NCBI RefSeq assembly: GCF_022662305.1 | Contig: NZ_JAKNQH010000008.1 | Span: 113,709-177,708, forward strand | Direction of reading: 5' to 3' | Origin: Sphingomonas sp. BAUL-RG-20F-R05-02 | Lineage (GTDB): Bacteria > Pseudomonadota > Alphaproteobacteria > Sphingomonadales > Sphingomonadaceae | DNA length: 64,000 nt | Shown: one piece after another, positions 9,501 to 17,664 of the stretch | How positions within the stretch are numbered: position 1 is the first letter of the stretch | How the letters are laid out: each line of letters begins with the position of its first letter | Notes under the pieces: generated by a model | What the model was told of the DNA's origin: nothing | Seen by the model: only the letters and a program-made list of their open reading frames with translations | Databases searched by the model: none | Program-made: the position numbers and the translations under genes

Positions 9501-11147
9501 CAGCGCGGTCGGCTGTTCCTCGATCACGCGGAAGCCGAAATTCTCCAGCACCGGCACCGCATCCGACAAAGCTAGCGCTCCACCCATCCGGTACAGGTTC
9601 AACCGAAGCGCACCGTCCGCCTCGCGGTACAAACGTACCGACCTAGCCTCAGGCGCTTCCAGCCTTGCCAGCCGCACGATGTCGTTAGCCGCCTCTTCAG
9701 GAGTTTTCGCGTTGCGATAGCCTTGCGGGAAGCTACCGGCATACCGCAGCGCCAGCCGCGCCGCGCGCGCCGGCTCGACTTGCTCGGCCAGCGCGGATTC
9801 CACCGCCGGCGCCCAGCCGCGTACCATCCGCGCGATGCGCGCATCCAGTGCCGCCGCATCCGGCATCACGCCCGGCCCACGCAGATCGATCGTATAGCGC
9901 AAGAGCGCCGTCACCCCGTCCATCGCGATCGCCCAGTTGAGCAGGCTGCCGTTCGCCGCCTCGACCAGCATCTCGCCGATCGCGACCCGCCGCCCGGTGG
10001 TAAGGTCGTCACGCGGAAGCCAGACGAAGGCGAACAGGTGCCGCCCGAGGATACTGCGCACCAGCACCAGCTTCGGCCGCGGCCGGTCCGCCAGCGACAT
10101 GGCGGTGAGCGCGAGTTCCTCCAGCGCATCGAACGCGAACGCCGTCGCCAGATCATGCGGCAGCGATGCGAGTGCATGGGTCAGCGCCTTGCCGGCGTGC
10201 CCCTTGGGATCGAAGCCGAACTTCGCCTCCAGCGCCGCCAGCCGTGCGCGCAGCACCGGCACCTCCTGCGGCGGTGAGGCCAGTGCGCTGCTCGTCCACA
10301 ACCCGGCGTGGATCGACAGGCCAACCACCGAGTCACCACGTCGCACCGGCACCAACGCGAGATCGAGCGGCACCTGGCGGTGAACAGCGGAGATCTGGCT
10401 CGACTTCAGCAGCAAAGGCGCCTCGCCGCCCTGCTGAAACCAGTCGATCGCAAGCTCCCGCGAAGCCTCGGCGAGGATCGGCACGGCGTGGCCGTTGCGT
10501 GCGATTCCCTGCGCGGAGGCAAGCCCGTCCTCCCATTGTTCATGCGCGAGCAGCGTGAAATTGCGGTCGAGGAACCAGCGCAACAGCGCCGCGCCCTCCA
10601 TGTGCTCCGACGTCGCGCCCAATGTTTCGGCGTCGGCGGCCATCGCCGCCTCCAGCGCCGACCAGTCGTGCACCGCCGTACGCACATCGGCAAGACTATG
10701 CTCCAGCGCGGCGATCAACTCGCGCCGGTCACGCGCATCTGCGCGCTCCAGCTCGAGGTAGATCATCGATTCCGCCACACCGGCCGCTACGTCGCCGATC
10801 GCGGTCAGTTCGCCGTCGGGATCACGCGTCGCACCCACGACAGGGTGGATAATACGGTCGATCGCGATGTCGTGCGCGCCGATCACCGCCGCGATCGAAT
10901 CGACCAGGAACGGCATGTCGTCGTTGATGATCGCCAGCCGCATCCGCCGGCGCGGGTCGGTGACGGCAAGCGGCTCAAGCGCGAGCACCGGCGTGCCCGG
11001 GCGGCGGTGCGCGCCCGTCGCGACGACGAACGCCGCGGCCTCAGCGATCGCCTGCGCGTCGAACCCCTGTAGTTCGCCGGGAAGCGCGCCCTTGGTCAGC
11101 CGGGCGGCGAGCGCCTCCGCCAGCAGTGTCTGCGTCGTGTGTGCCAT
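6522..11147 (-). CDS. gdh: NAD-specific glutamate dehydrogenase, large (GDH180-type)
   Basis: A 1541-residue protein of the giant NAD-GDH class, which oxidatively deaminates glutamate to 2-oxoglutarate and ammonium in the cytoplasm. The central catalytic domain (about residues 740-1240) shows GGLRWSDRRDDFRTE, the lysine motif VPTGAKGGFYPKQ, and the substrate/nucleotide segments GCGDMSGDVFGNG and VVGEGANLG-like TAVGEGANLGVTQ. The long N-terminal region has ACT-like regulatory features of this class. The start MAHTTQTLLAEAL at 11147 fits the family N-terminus. Length is near the usual 1550-1620. It stands alone; its upstream region has a short inverted repeat (GTTCG/CGAAC near 11167-11181). Confidence 0.95.
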   Translation of the reverse strand: MAHTTQTLLAEALAARLTKGALPGELQGFDAQAIAEAAAFVVATGAHRRPGTPVLALEPLAVTDPRRRMRLAIINDDMPFLVDSIAAVIGAHDIAIDRIIHPVVGATRDPDGELTAIGDVAAGVAESMIYLELERADARDRRELIAALEHSLADVRTAVHDWSALEAAMAADAETLGATSEHMEGAALLRWFLDRNFTLLAHEQWEDGLASAQGIARNGHAVPILAEASRELAIDWFQQGGEAPLLLKSSQISAVHRQVPLDLALVPVRRGDSVVGLSIHAGLWTSSALASPPQEVPVLRARLAALEAKFGFDPKGHAGKALTHALASLPHDLATAFAFDALEELALTAMSLADRPRPKLVLVRSILGRHLFAFVWLPRDDLTTGRRVAIGEMLVEAANGSLLNWAIAMDGVTALLRYTIDLRGPGVMPDAAALDARIARMVRGWAPAVESALAEQVEPARAARLALRYAGSFPQGYRNAKTPEEAANDIVRLARLEAPEARSVRLYREADGALRLNLYRMGGALALSDAVPVLENFGFRVIEEQPTALTDEGQSFVHDFLIETVGDPLAEDPAVLEDAIRAVLEGAAENDAFNRLIVEANISPRAVVLLRAWFRYLRQAGLTYGLATVVDALRRAPKVAAALIERFDVAHDPALSTRDVAAADAAIERGLDAVSAIDDDRILRALRSVIAATLRTNAFAPAGQAALAFKLDSHRVPGLPAPLPWREVWVYSPRVEGIHLRAGPVARGGLRWSDRRDDFRTEILGLMKAQRVKNAVIVPTGAKGGFYPKQLPAPSSRDAWLAEGTESYRVFIRALLSITDNIVEGVVTHPDEVVIHDGDDPYFVVAADKGTATFSDVANAIAIEHGFWLGDAFASGGSVGYDHKAMAITAKGAWVSVQRHFAERGVDVQTQPIQVVGCGDMSGDVFGNGMLLSKALKIVAAFDHRHIFLDPNPDPAASWAERARMFALPRSSWADYDASLISAGGGVFPRTDKVIRLSEPVRAVLGVDQAEIEPGALISAILKAPVDLLWFGGIGTYVKAASENNIQVGDPANDRLRVDAEQLRVTAVGEGANLGVTQAARIAFAQAGGRINTDFIDNSAGVDCSDNEVNIKIALNREMIEGRLAYEDRNTLLASMTDDVAHIVLEDNRLQTLALSIAESTGARDVPSYVRLIEIFESAGSLDRAVEGLAANDILLRRAQEGLGLARPELAVLLATAKLALQAAIEHSPLGLDADLAPDLHAAFPPAMREAFPEAIDQHRLRGEIVATKLANRIINRLGMLHPFELAEEEGAALPDIAAMFVVAERLFDLPALWAEIESADMPEAARIALFDEVAVATRSHIADLLRVSPTGAGPGMVMARIGAGIAQLDRQTKALLLDEASTQSARIAASLEAVGAPGALAQKVVRLFELDGAVGLADLGQRVGLDETVLTRAFTRLGQALGLDWAQANAARIASSDPWERLLLAGLARDFQQLRLEFLARGTGGEDAGDPQARVERWLADNAGRVGQFRAGIDRARGTAAPSAAMLAQIAGQARVLLGR

Positions 11148-11237
11148 AACTCGCCCTAGATGACCGTTCGTTACGCGAACACTATAGGACGCTACTACCG
11201 TCGCAACACCCTCTGCCGGGAGGGGAATGCGAAAAAA

Positions 11238-12533
11238 TCAGGCAGTCGCTTGGCGCATTGCCTTTTTTAGCAGCACCGGATCATCATCCAGCTGGGCCAC
11301 GATATCGAGCATGCCCGCCTCGCCCGCCCGGGCGAGCAGCACCACGAAGTCGCCAGCAGCGACCGTCGACGAGATTGCCACTTGAGCGATCGGCGTCCGT
11401 TCGCGTAGCTGCGCGACGGGATCAGCCATCACAGCAGGCACCGGCGCGCGGGCGGCGCGCTCGGCCTGGACAATCCCCTTGATGCCGCCCTCCACGCTAT
11501 CGAGGTAGCCCGCCAGCCCGTCTGCCGCGATGCCGATGCGGCGGGCGTGGGACAATACAGATGCGTACTCCGCCAGGCGTGTCTTGTCATAATTGCCGCC
11601 GAACACGAGCTTGACCACCGGCGTCATCGGCGCGCGTAATTGTAGCGTGATCCCGGCATCTTCAAGCAGGTCTTCGTAGCTTCGCGGGTCGGCGTCCGCT
11701 GCTGCTGCAAACGCGTAAGCCCGGTCGAGCGCGTGATAGAGCGCGGCGCGCGTTCGCCCTTCCGCGCCGTGCACTGCGTCGGCTGACTCGCGTGCCAGCG
11801 CGAGATGATCGAACAGCGTTTCCGGCGGGGCCGGCGTCACTGCGAGGGATGCGGTATCTTGGACGCTCTCGATCTCGTCACCGGGTAGCGTGGCATCGCT
11901 GGGACCATCGGCCCAGGCGATCGCGGCCGCCGCCGCCGCCGGGCCGCTGCGCACCGCTGCCGCCAGTTCCGCGTTCAGACGATCCTGCGTCGCATCGTCA
12001 ACCAGTTCCTTCCAGTTGATGACGCCGTAGATGAAATCGATCGAATCCTCATGCGAGGAGAACGGCATCAGGATGCCGCGATACAACGTATTGTGCCCGC
12101 GCGCATTTACGAACTCGGCCTCGAACCCGATCGGAGCACGGTTCGCGATGATCTGGAGGTAATGGTCAGTCAGCCGCGACAGCAAGGAACGACTCGGCAC
12201 CTGCGAGATGTGCGTGATCGTGCTGTCGATCGAACATTCCTCGCGCAGCGCCCGGCCGACGAATGGAATCGCCGGATTATCGACCCCTTCCGAAAAATCG
12301 AGCAGCACGCTGTGCGGACCGAAATCCGCGATATTTGCCGGATCAAGGTTGCCGATCGCCGGATAGGCACGTCCGTGTAGCAACGACACCCAATGGTTAT
12401 ACGCACGAACATGCATGCGCCGCTCGTCGGTGCCGATATCCAGCCGCGGACCATCGACATCGCCATCGCGCACATCGACTTCCGCCGCCCCGCCCCGGTC
12501 GCCCTCGACCCCGCGAACATTATCCATGCGCAA
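11238..12533 (-). CDS. PAS-domain-like sensory protein
   Basis: Up to 431 residues. Family similarity is clearest from IGTDERRMHVRAYNHW onwards: a PAS-like block (GPHSVLLDF, IPFVGRALREEC, IPSRSLLSR-type segment, GFEAEFVN and YRGILMPFSS) spans about residues 40-175. An alanine-rich linker and a helical C-terminal region ending in LDDDPVLLKKAMRQ follow. I recognise this as a conserved sphingomonad PAS protein without a known output. There is no kinase, GGDEF or DNA-binding motif. The start is uncertain: ATG 12533, ATG 12527 or ATG 12416. I keep the longest because homologues have an N-terminal extension before the ERRMHVRAYN motif. Confidence 0.7.
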   Translation of the reverse strand: MRMDNVRGVEGDRGGAAEVDVRDGDVDGPRLDIGTDERRMHVRAYNHWVSLLHGRAYPAIGNLDPANIADFGPHSVLLDFSEGVDNPAIPFVGRALREECSIDSTITHISQVPSRSLLSRLTDHYLQIIANRAPIGFEAEFVNARGHNTLYRGILMPFSSHEDSIDFIYGVINWKELVDDATQDRLNAELAAAVRSGPAAAAAAIAWADGPSDATLPGDEIESVQDTASLAVTPAPPETLFDHLALARESADAVHGAEGRTRAALYHALDRAYAFAAAADADPRSYEDLLEDAGITLQLRAPMTPVVKLVFGGNYDKTRLAEYASVLSHARRIGIAADGLAGYLDSVEGGIKGIVQAERAARAPVPAVMADPVAQLRERTPIAQVAISSTVAAGDFVVLLARAGEAGMLDIVAQLDDDPVLLKKAMRQATA

Positions 12534-12717
12534 CCGACCCTATACGGGATTCGCCGCCCGAATCCCTGTTCTGATGCGTCTGTGCGCGCTCTTTGGTAAA
12601 CGCCGCGTAAAATCGCCTATCCGAACGCTTCCGCAAGAACACCGACTTGCCACACGCCATTTCAGATGATAGGCGGCCGCCCTCAAGATCGGCGATGCAG
12701 ACCGCCGATCACCAGAT

Positions 12718-12793
12718 GCCGCTTTAGCTCAGTTGGTAGAGCATCGCATTCGTAATGCGGGGGTCACAGGTTCGAGTCCTGTAAGCGGCACCA
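12718..12793 (+). tRNA. tRNA-Thr (anticodon CGT)
   Basis: A 76-nt cloverleaf with encoded CCA. The acceptor stem GCCGCTT pairs perfectly with AAGCGGC (12783-12789). The D-arm AGCTCAGTTGGTAGAGC, anticodon loop TTCGTAA (anticodon CGT, codon ACG) and T-arm GGTTCGAGTCC are all standard. It reads ACG threonine codons. The stop codon of an integrase remnant lies 3 nt after the CCA end, the usual geometry of a tRNA used as an island attachment site. Confidence 0.97.
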
Positions 12794-12795
12794 TC

Positions 12796-13873
12796 CTAAG
12801 ACATTGATTTTGAGTTTTTTGGCTTGCAGTGCGTCGGGCGCTCGCCAGATCGATGATTCTGGTATCGCAAGTGCGCATCGGTGTGCCGACCGACGTCGGC
12901 CCAGAATGATTCTACGCCATCAATGAAGTCGCCCAGATACTCGGGTCGAAGGTGGCGATAATGCTTCTGATTGGTTCCCAGGCCTCGGTGGCCCGCCGCC
13001 GTCTCGATCTGGGCCTCGGGCACGCCGCGCCGGTGCATCTCAGTGCTTGCGGTGTGCCGGAGCGTATTGGGAGACCCGAGGCCGACGAGCTTCGGTCGAG
13101 GCGCGGTCTCGCCGAGCTTACGTCGAGGCGGTAGCCAGAGCGGAGCACCGGTCTTGTCTGTCGCTTGGCCACACGGTCTGGCCGCGATCAGGGTCTTCTC
13201 GAACGCGGTCTTGATGCTATCCACTGGCACTAAATTGAAGCCTTGTGCGCCGGTCACCGGGTCGGTGCACGGTTTGCGCCATTGGATCGCTCGCCCGCGG
13301 TGAGTCTCGAGCCAAGGCGCGAGCGTGGGGCAGACCGGAACGATCGAGCGGCGCTTCTTGGTCTGCTGGCGCCCAGGCGCGTTGAAGTAGATTCGACCGT
13401 CCCGGACCTGCGTGTCTTTGTCGAGCTCCAGAACTGCCTCAACGCGAGCGTTGGTGCTCAACATGACCATAACGAACATGTGGATGTGGTGGCGCTGCTC
13501 GCAGGCCCAAGCCGCATCGAGAAGCGCGGCGACCTGCTCGACCGTGTATACGAGGTGCGTGGTTCGCTTTTCTCGCGGACGTCTGGAACGAAGGGAGCCG
13601 ACGTGATCATGTTGTGCTTCCGTGCCCAATCAGGGGCTGTCGCAAGGCCGCTGTGTCCCGGGAGACGGTGGCGGGACTCACGCCGTGTGCACGACGCCAA
13701 AGATGGAAACCCCCGACCAGCACGATGGTGATGTCGGCAACCGTCGGCGGTCCAAGCAGCCGGCCAGCCGCTTGTTCCATCGCAAAGAAAGACAGCCGGT
13801 GTGCGCCGCCGTTCGCGTAACGCACGGGATCAGAGAGCTTGGGCTGCGCATGCTGGAGTAGCCAGTCAGCCAT
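12796..13873 (-). pseudogene. Tyrosine recombinase (integrase), frameshifted
   Basis: Three consecutive frames on the minus strand together spell one phage-type integrase. Frame 1, from 13873, gives the core-binding domain ending TVSRDTAALRQPL. Frame 2 gives WARKHNMITSAPFVPDVREK. Frame 3 gives TVEQVAALLDAAW and the catalytic domain. The first break (~13635) is explained by one missing base: CTGATTGGGCA where CTGAATTGGGCA would encode L-N-W-A. The second lies at ~13550. The catalytic residues survive in the last frame: Arg in NARVEAVLEL, LRHT, GHRG and Tyr in KHYRHL. The gene ends 3 bp from tRNA-Thr. Probably inactive unless the breaks are sequence errors. Confidence 0.82.
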
Positions 13874-14110
13874 GAGCTTCTCGACACAACAACCTCGATT
13901 GGAGCCTGCACCGGACTTTGCGACGCGAGGTAGTGCTCGGGTAGTGCATCGCTCGCTTCTTTGGGCGGCTGATCTGGGCTACCGCCGCCGATGCCAATCG
14001 ACTTGCGGCATGTCCGACGCCCTCCACTTGCGCCGCCGTCATACCAGCAGATGTTCCAGTCGTCTCTGTCTGCGCGACATCACAGCCAGAAAGAACCGAG
14101 CTGGTGCCGG

Positions 14111-14716
14111 GTGCGACCGCCGTTCTTACTGGTTCGTTGTCCTGCTGACACAGTGCGTTCAGTTCCTTTCGTCGGCGGTGGCGATGGCGTTGTAGATGGG
14201 GTACGAATTGGCGACCTGTAGGACTCGCGGCTGCTGTCGTGTCGGCTGACACCGTACCGGCTCTGCTGTTTCGCTTCGCCCGACTATCTCGCGTCACGCG
14301 GCACACCGGCCCATCCTGACAACTTGAAAGATCATGATACCGTCAACCTGCGCTACCAGAGCACAGGACAGGCGTACCGATGGCTATTCCGGATGGGCGA
14401 CCGCGAGGTCGAGGTGGTGCCGTCTTCCGGCATCACCGTTGATGCGAGCGAGGCGCTGGTCGCGACAGTTGTTGCAGGAGGAGGCATCGCCATGCTCGCC
14501 ACGTTCATCGCGGCGCCGCACGTCAAACGAGGAGAGCTGGTTCCGGTTCTTTCCGGCTTTGCCGTCGAACGTCGCAACATCACGGCGCTCTGGCCCGAAA
14601 GCCGGCGGGCCAACCCGGCCGTTCGCGCCTTCCTCGCCATGGTGCAGGGCTTGTCGACCGAAGGTTCGGCGAACGGAGCCCATTCCGGCCTTATGCCTCA
14701 CTCAGGGCTGGAGTAG
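14111..14716 (+). pseudogene. LysR-family regulator, 5'-truncated and stop-interrupted
   Basis: Only the effector-binding domain of a LysR regulator remains. One frame reads VRPPFLLVRCPADTV, then DGVRIGDL, a TAG at 14219-14221, then [29 protein letters not shown]. It continues through [11 protein letters not shown] and [17 protein letters not shown] to [17 protein letters not shown] and a stop at 14716. These segments match the canonical order of LysR substrate domains (RIGDLPDS-type, PYRL..ASPxYL, GIGM-type, PxRxxxPxVRxFL). The HTH half is missing. The 237 bases between it and the integrase remnant show no gene I can support. The tail overlaps the convergent SDR gene by 15 bp. Confidence 0.75.
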
Positions 14717-15583
14717 CTCCAGATCGTCCAGCAGGCGGGCGTGCGTGGGTTGCCAGCCAAGCACCTCCCGCGTCTTGCGGCTGGACGATGGCTGGTCCGC
14801 CGAAAAGATCGGACCGAGAACGCCGAACGCCTCCGATGACACCGACTGCACAGGCAGGCCCAGCCGACGGCCGATGACCGTAGCGATATCGCGAACCGCA
14901 TCGCCCTCGTCGTCGACCGCATGCCATGCCGTGCCCGGATCCGCGCGCTCGAGTACGATACGGAACAACGACGCCGCATCGCGCGCGTGGACCGCTGGCC
15001 AGCGCTGCGAACCGTCGCCGGGATACCCCGATACCTGGGTCCGCCGGGCGATATTAGTGAGAAGCCCGGCGAAGCCGCCTTTCCCCTCGTTGTGCACCGT
15101 TCGAGGCAGGCGCACGGCCGCGCTTCGCACGCCGCGCGAGGACAAGTCCAGCAACGCCATTACGGCGCGCCCGCGGCCGCTCAGTGGTCCTTCAATGACC
15201 GAGGGATCCTCCTCTGTCGACACGCGTCCGTTCAGGACCGGCGTACCCGACACGGCGACGATGGGGCGGCCGCTGCCGATCAGGGCTTCACCCATTGCCA
15301 GCAACGCCGCGCCTTCTTCTGCCACGGACCTCGACAACGCCTCTGGACTGCTGAAATCGTTCGAAAACGCCAAGTGAATGACGCCATCGGCTTCGGCGGC
15401 GGCATGGCTAAGAACCTCAATGTCTCCCAGTGCCCCATGCACCGGAACCGCGCCGGCGTTCGCAGCGGCAGCAGCCGCCGCGTCCGATCGGGTGAGCGCC
15501 AGAACGGCATGACCATGCCCGATCAGTTCGGCTACGACGGCGGAGCCGACCAGGCCGGTTGCGCCGGTTACGAAAACACGCAT
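14702..15583 (-). CDS. NAD(P)-dependent epimerase/SDR family oxidoreductase
   Basis: Encodes 293 residues. It starts with the Rossmann motif [13 protein letters not shown] and continues with GALGD, AVSGTP and [14 protein letters not shown], typical of atypical extended SDRs that use NAD(P) and lack a clear YxxxK pair. ATG 15583 has GGAG upstream. It is the third gene of an apparent operon with the azoreductase and the dioxygenase-family gene (gap 16 bp to the latter). Families in such clusters reduce electrophilic or aromatic compounds, but the substrate is unknown. Confidence 0.82.
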   Translation of the reverse strand: MRVFVTGATGLVGSAVVAELIGHGHAVLALTRSDAAAAAAANAGAVPVHGALGDIEVLSHAAAEADGVIHLAFSNDFSSPEALSRSVAEEGAALLAMGEALIGSGRPIVAVSGTPVLNGRVSTEEDPSVIEGPLSGRGRAVMALLDLSSRGVRSAAVRLPRTVHNEGKGGFAGLLTNIARRTQVSGYPGDGSQRWPAVHARDAASLFRIVLERADPGTAWHAVDDEGDAVRDIATVIGRRLGLPVQSVSSEAFGVLGPIFSADQPSSSRKTREVLGWQPTHARLLDDLELLQP

Positions 15584-15599
15584 GAGGCTTCTCCTATAT

Positions 15600-16430
15600 T
15601 CAGTTGTGCATAATTACCGGTTCGCCAAACCGATAGCTTGATGCCGTGATGGCGCCCATGAAGGCAGTCTCGTGATAGACGCGGGTGCCGGCATCGTTTC
15701 CGGCCGCACCGGCGACGACCATCAGCGGAATGAGGTGATCCTCGCGCGGGTGAGCAGCGCGGGCAGCGGGCGCACTCGTCCAGTCGAGCAGGAGATCTTG
15801 GCGCTCTTCCGGCGAGGCATGGACCAGCGTCTCGTTGAGCCACCCGTCGAAACTCGCCGAAGCCTGCTTGCCGGCACCGCGGATGATGCTGCGAGTGTCG
15901 TGGAAGCTGAAGCCGCTGCCGACGACCAGCACACCCTGGTCGCGCAAGGGAGCGAGCAGTTCGCCGACGCGGATGTGCTCTGCGGGATCAAAGTCGGCTT
16001 TCATGGCGAGTTGTACGAGGGGCAGCGTCGCCTCGGGATACAGGATATGCATCAGCGAGAAGGTGCCATGGTCATACCCGCGACGCGGATCTAGCCCCGT
16101 CTCGACGCCGCCACGCTCCAGCATCGCTCTGGCGGTCTCAGCCAGTCCCGGCTCACCGGGCGCGTCGTAGCGGATGCGGTAGGTGTGCTCCGGAAAGCCC
16201 GAATAGTCGTAGAGCATTGGCGGTCGGGCCGCGGAGGACAGAAGGAACCGGTCGGCCTCCCAATGCCCGGAAATCATTAGCACGGCGCGCGGCATTTCGC
16301 CCAGCTCCTGGCGCACCTCCTGAAGGGATTGCTCCAGCCGGTCGTATACGCCCGGTCGCCAGTCCTTGAGCCATGGCCAAGGGCCGCCGCCATGGGAAAG
16401 GAAATAAGTCGGCAGTCGGTGCTCAGCCAT
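15600..16430 (-). CDS. Class III extradiol dioxygenase family protein (DODA/YgiD type)
   Basis: Encodes 276 residues of the LigB/DOPA-dioxygenase superfamily. Visible motifs are the N-terminal FLSHGGGPWPWL, MISGHWEA, GYDHGTFS, VVGSGFSFHD and the late HPREDHLIPLMV, which supply the usual metal-binding histidines. Members cleave catechol-type rings such as 4,5-DOPA with Fe(II) or Zn. The gene follows the azoreductase by 60 bp and precedes the SDR by 16 bp on the same strand, which suggests co-regulation in a response to quinones or aromatics. The actual substrate is not deducible. Confidence 0.87.
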   Translation of the reverse strand: MAEHRLPTYFLSHGGGPWPWLKDWRPGVYDRLEQSLQEVRQELGEMPRAVLMISGHWEADRFLLSSAARPPMLYDYSGFPEHTYRIRYDAPGEPGLAETARAMLERGGVETGLDPRRGYDHGTFSLMHILYPEATLPLVQLAMKADFDPAEHIRVGELLAPLRDQGVLVVGSGFSFHDTRSIIRGAGKQASASFDGWLNETLVHASPEERQDLLLDWTSAPAARAAHPREDHLIPLMVVAGAAGNDAGTRVYHETAFMGAITASSYRFGEPVIMHN

Positions 16431-16490
16431 GGTCGCGAGTCCAATGAGATGGGAACCGCCCGGCCGGCTGCGCCGACCGGGCGGATCGGG

Positions 16491-17105
16491 TCAGGCCGAC
16501 AGGCGCTGTACGGCGGTACGGGCCTTTTCGACTGCCTCCTCGCGCTTGTCGGGGTTGTTGAGGCCCTCAGCCACGACGGTCTCGATATCGGTGATGCCAA
16601 TGAACCGCAGCGCGGTGCTCAGAAGCGACTCTGCGTGTTCGGCAGCCTTGAAGGCGGATTCTTCACCGTAGTAACCTCCACGCGCGATCGCGAAGATGAC
16701 GCGCTTGCCGCCGGCGAGGCCCTCGGGGCCATTCGGGCCGGGCTTGAAGGTGGTGCCGGGAATGATGATCCGGTCGATCCAAGCCTTCAGCTCGGAGGGC
16801 AGCGTGAAATTGTACATCGGCACGCCGATCACGACGGTGTCCGCCGCCAGGAACTCGGCCAGGATGGCGTCACTGGTGTCGCGCTTCGCCTGTTGTGCGT
16901 CATCCAGCACCGGCACCGCTTTCGAGATCGGATGGGCGGAAGGTGCCGTGACGGCGGTGAAATGCGGCAGGTCCTCCGCCACGATGTCGCGGTAGGTTAC
17001 GTCGTGCTGACCGTTGCCAACAAGCTGCTGGACGACGAGCTTGGTCAGTTCGCGGGACACCGAGCGGGGGCCGGTGATGCTGCTATCGATATGAAGGATT
17101 TTCAT
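16491..17105 (-). CDS. azoR: FMN-dependent NADH:quinone/azo oxidoreductase
   Basis: A flavodoxin-fold AzoR of 204 residues from ATG 17105. The open frame extends to 17192, but the family starts with MKILHIDSSITGPRSVSREL, the FMN-phosphate loop. GVPMYNFTLPSELKAWIDRI and ARGGYYG are diagnostic. AzoR reduces quinones and azo compounds by two electrons with NADH, protecting against thiol stress. It is divergent from an HxlR regulator 87 bp away, an arrangement known for quinone-responsive azoreductases. Confidence 0.92.
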   Translation of the reverse strand: MKILHIDSSITGPRSVSRELTKLVVQQLVGNGQHDVTYRDIVAEDLPHFTAVTAPSAHPISKAVPVLDDAQQAKRDTSDAILAEFLAADTVVIGVPMYNFTLPSELKAWIDRIIIPGTTFKPGPNGPEGLAGGKRVIFAIARGGYYGEESAFKAAEHAESLLSTALRFIGITDIETVVAEGLNNPDKREEAVEKARTAVQRLSA

Positions 17106-17192
17106 GAAGCGGGTTCCGATTGTTGCGTCGGTTATGGTATGTGCCTGCTCGGAAGACGCCGCAAGAACGCACATTTTTGATACCGGAGGCAC

Positions 17193-17612
17193 ATGAATGT
17201 GACTGAAACGCTCGACGAAGCGTTGCCAACAGCGCGTGAAGCGCGCTCCTGCCTCAAGGTCACGCAGGTGCTGAGCCGCGTCGGCGACAAATGGACCGTG
17301 CTGGTCATCATCATGCTGCGCGAGCGTCCCTACCGATTTAATGAACTGAAGCGCGGGATCGATGGCATCTCACAGCGGATGCTCACGCTGACGCTGCGAA
17401 ACATGGAGCGGGATGGCCTCGTCACCCGAACGGTCACGCCATCCATACCACCCCGCGTCGACTATGAGCTCACCGAGGTCGGCACATCACTGGCAGGGCC
17501 AGTCAAGATACTTGGCGACTGGGCGTTCCGGAACCTCAAGCACATCGCCATTTCGCAGGCCGCATATGATGCGCGCAACGATCCGCCTCGAAGTCCTGCG
17601 CCTACACCATGA
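17193..17612 (+). CDS. HxlR-family winged-helix regulator
   Basis: Encodes 139 residues. The HxlR domain (about residues 25-115) shows VGDKWTVLVIIMLRERPYRFNELKRGI, GISQRMLTLTLRNMERDGLV and a beta-wing with PRVDYELTE. Cys20 just ahead of the first helix is the position of the redox-sensing cysteine in YodB/HypR-like members, so control of the divergent azoR operon by quinones or electrophiles is plausible. GGAGG lies a few bases before the ATG. The intergenic region has GGTATGTGC (17136-17144) and GCACAT...TACC (17169-17184) as possible operator halves, a weak indication. Confidence 0.88.
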   Translation: MNVTETLDEALPTAREARSCLKVTQVLSRVGDKWTVLVIIMLRERPYRFNELKRGIDGISQRMLTLTLRNMERDGLVTRTVTPSIPPRVDYELTEVGTSLAGPVKILGDWAFRNLKHIAISQAAYDARNDPPRSPAPTP

Positions 17613-17664
17613 GAGCGCCGAACCGCTCGCGTCTGGTATAGCGAGCGGCTCTCATGTTTCGACA

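Noticed and set aside
13866..14306. 146-residue minus-strand frame between the integrase and LysR remnants
   Set aside because: Low-complexity Arg/Ser/Ala-rich sequence antisense to the LysR remnant; no motif.
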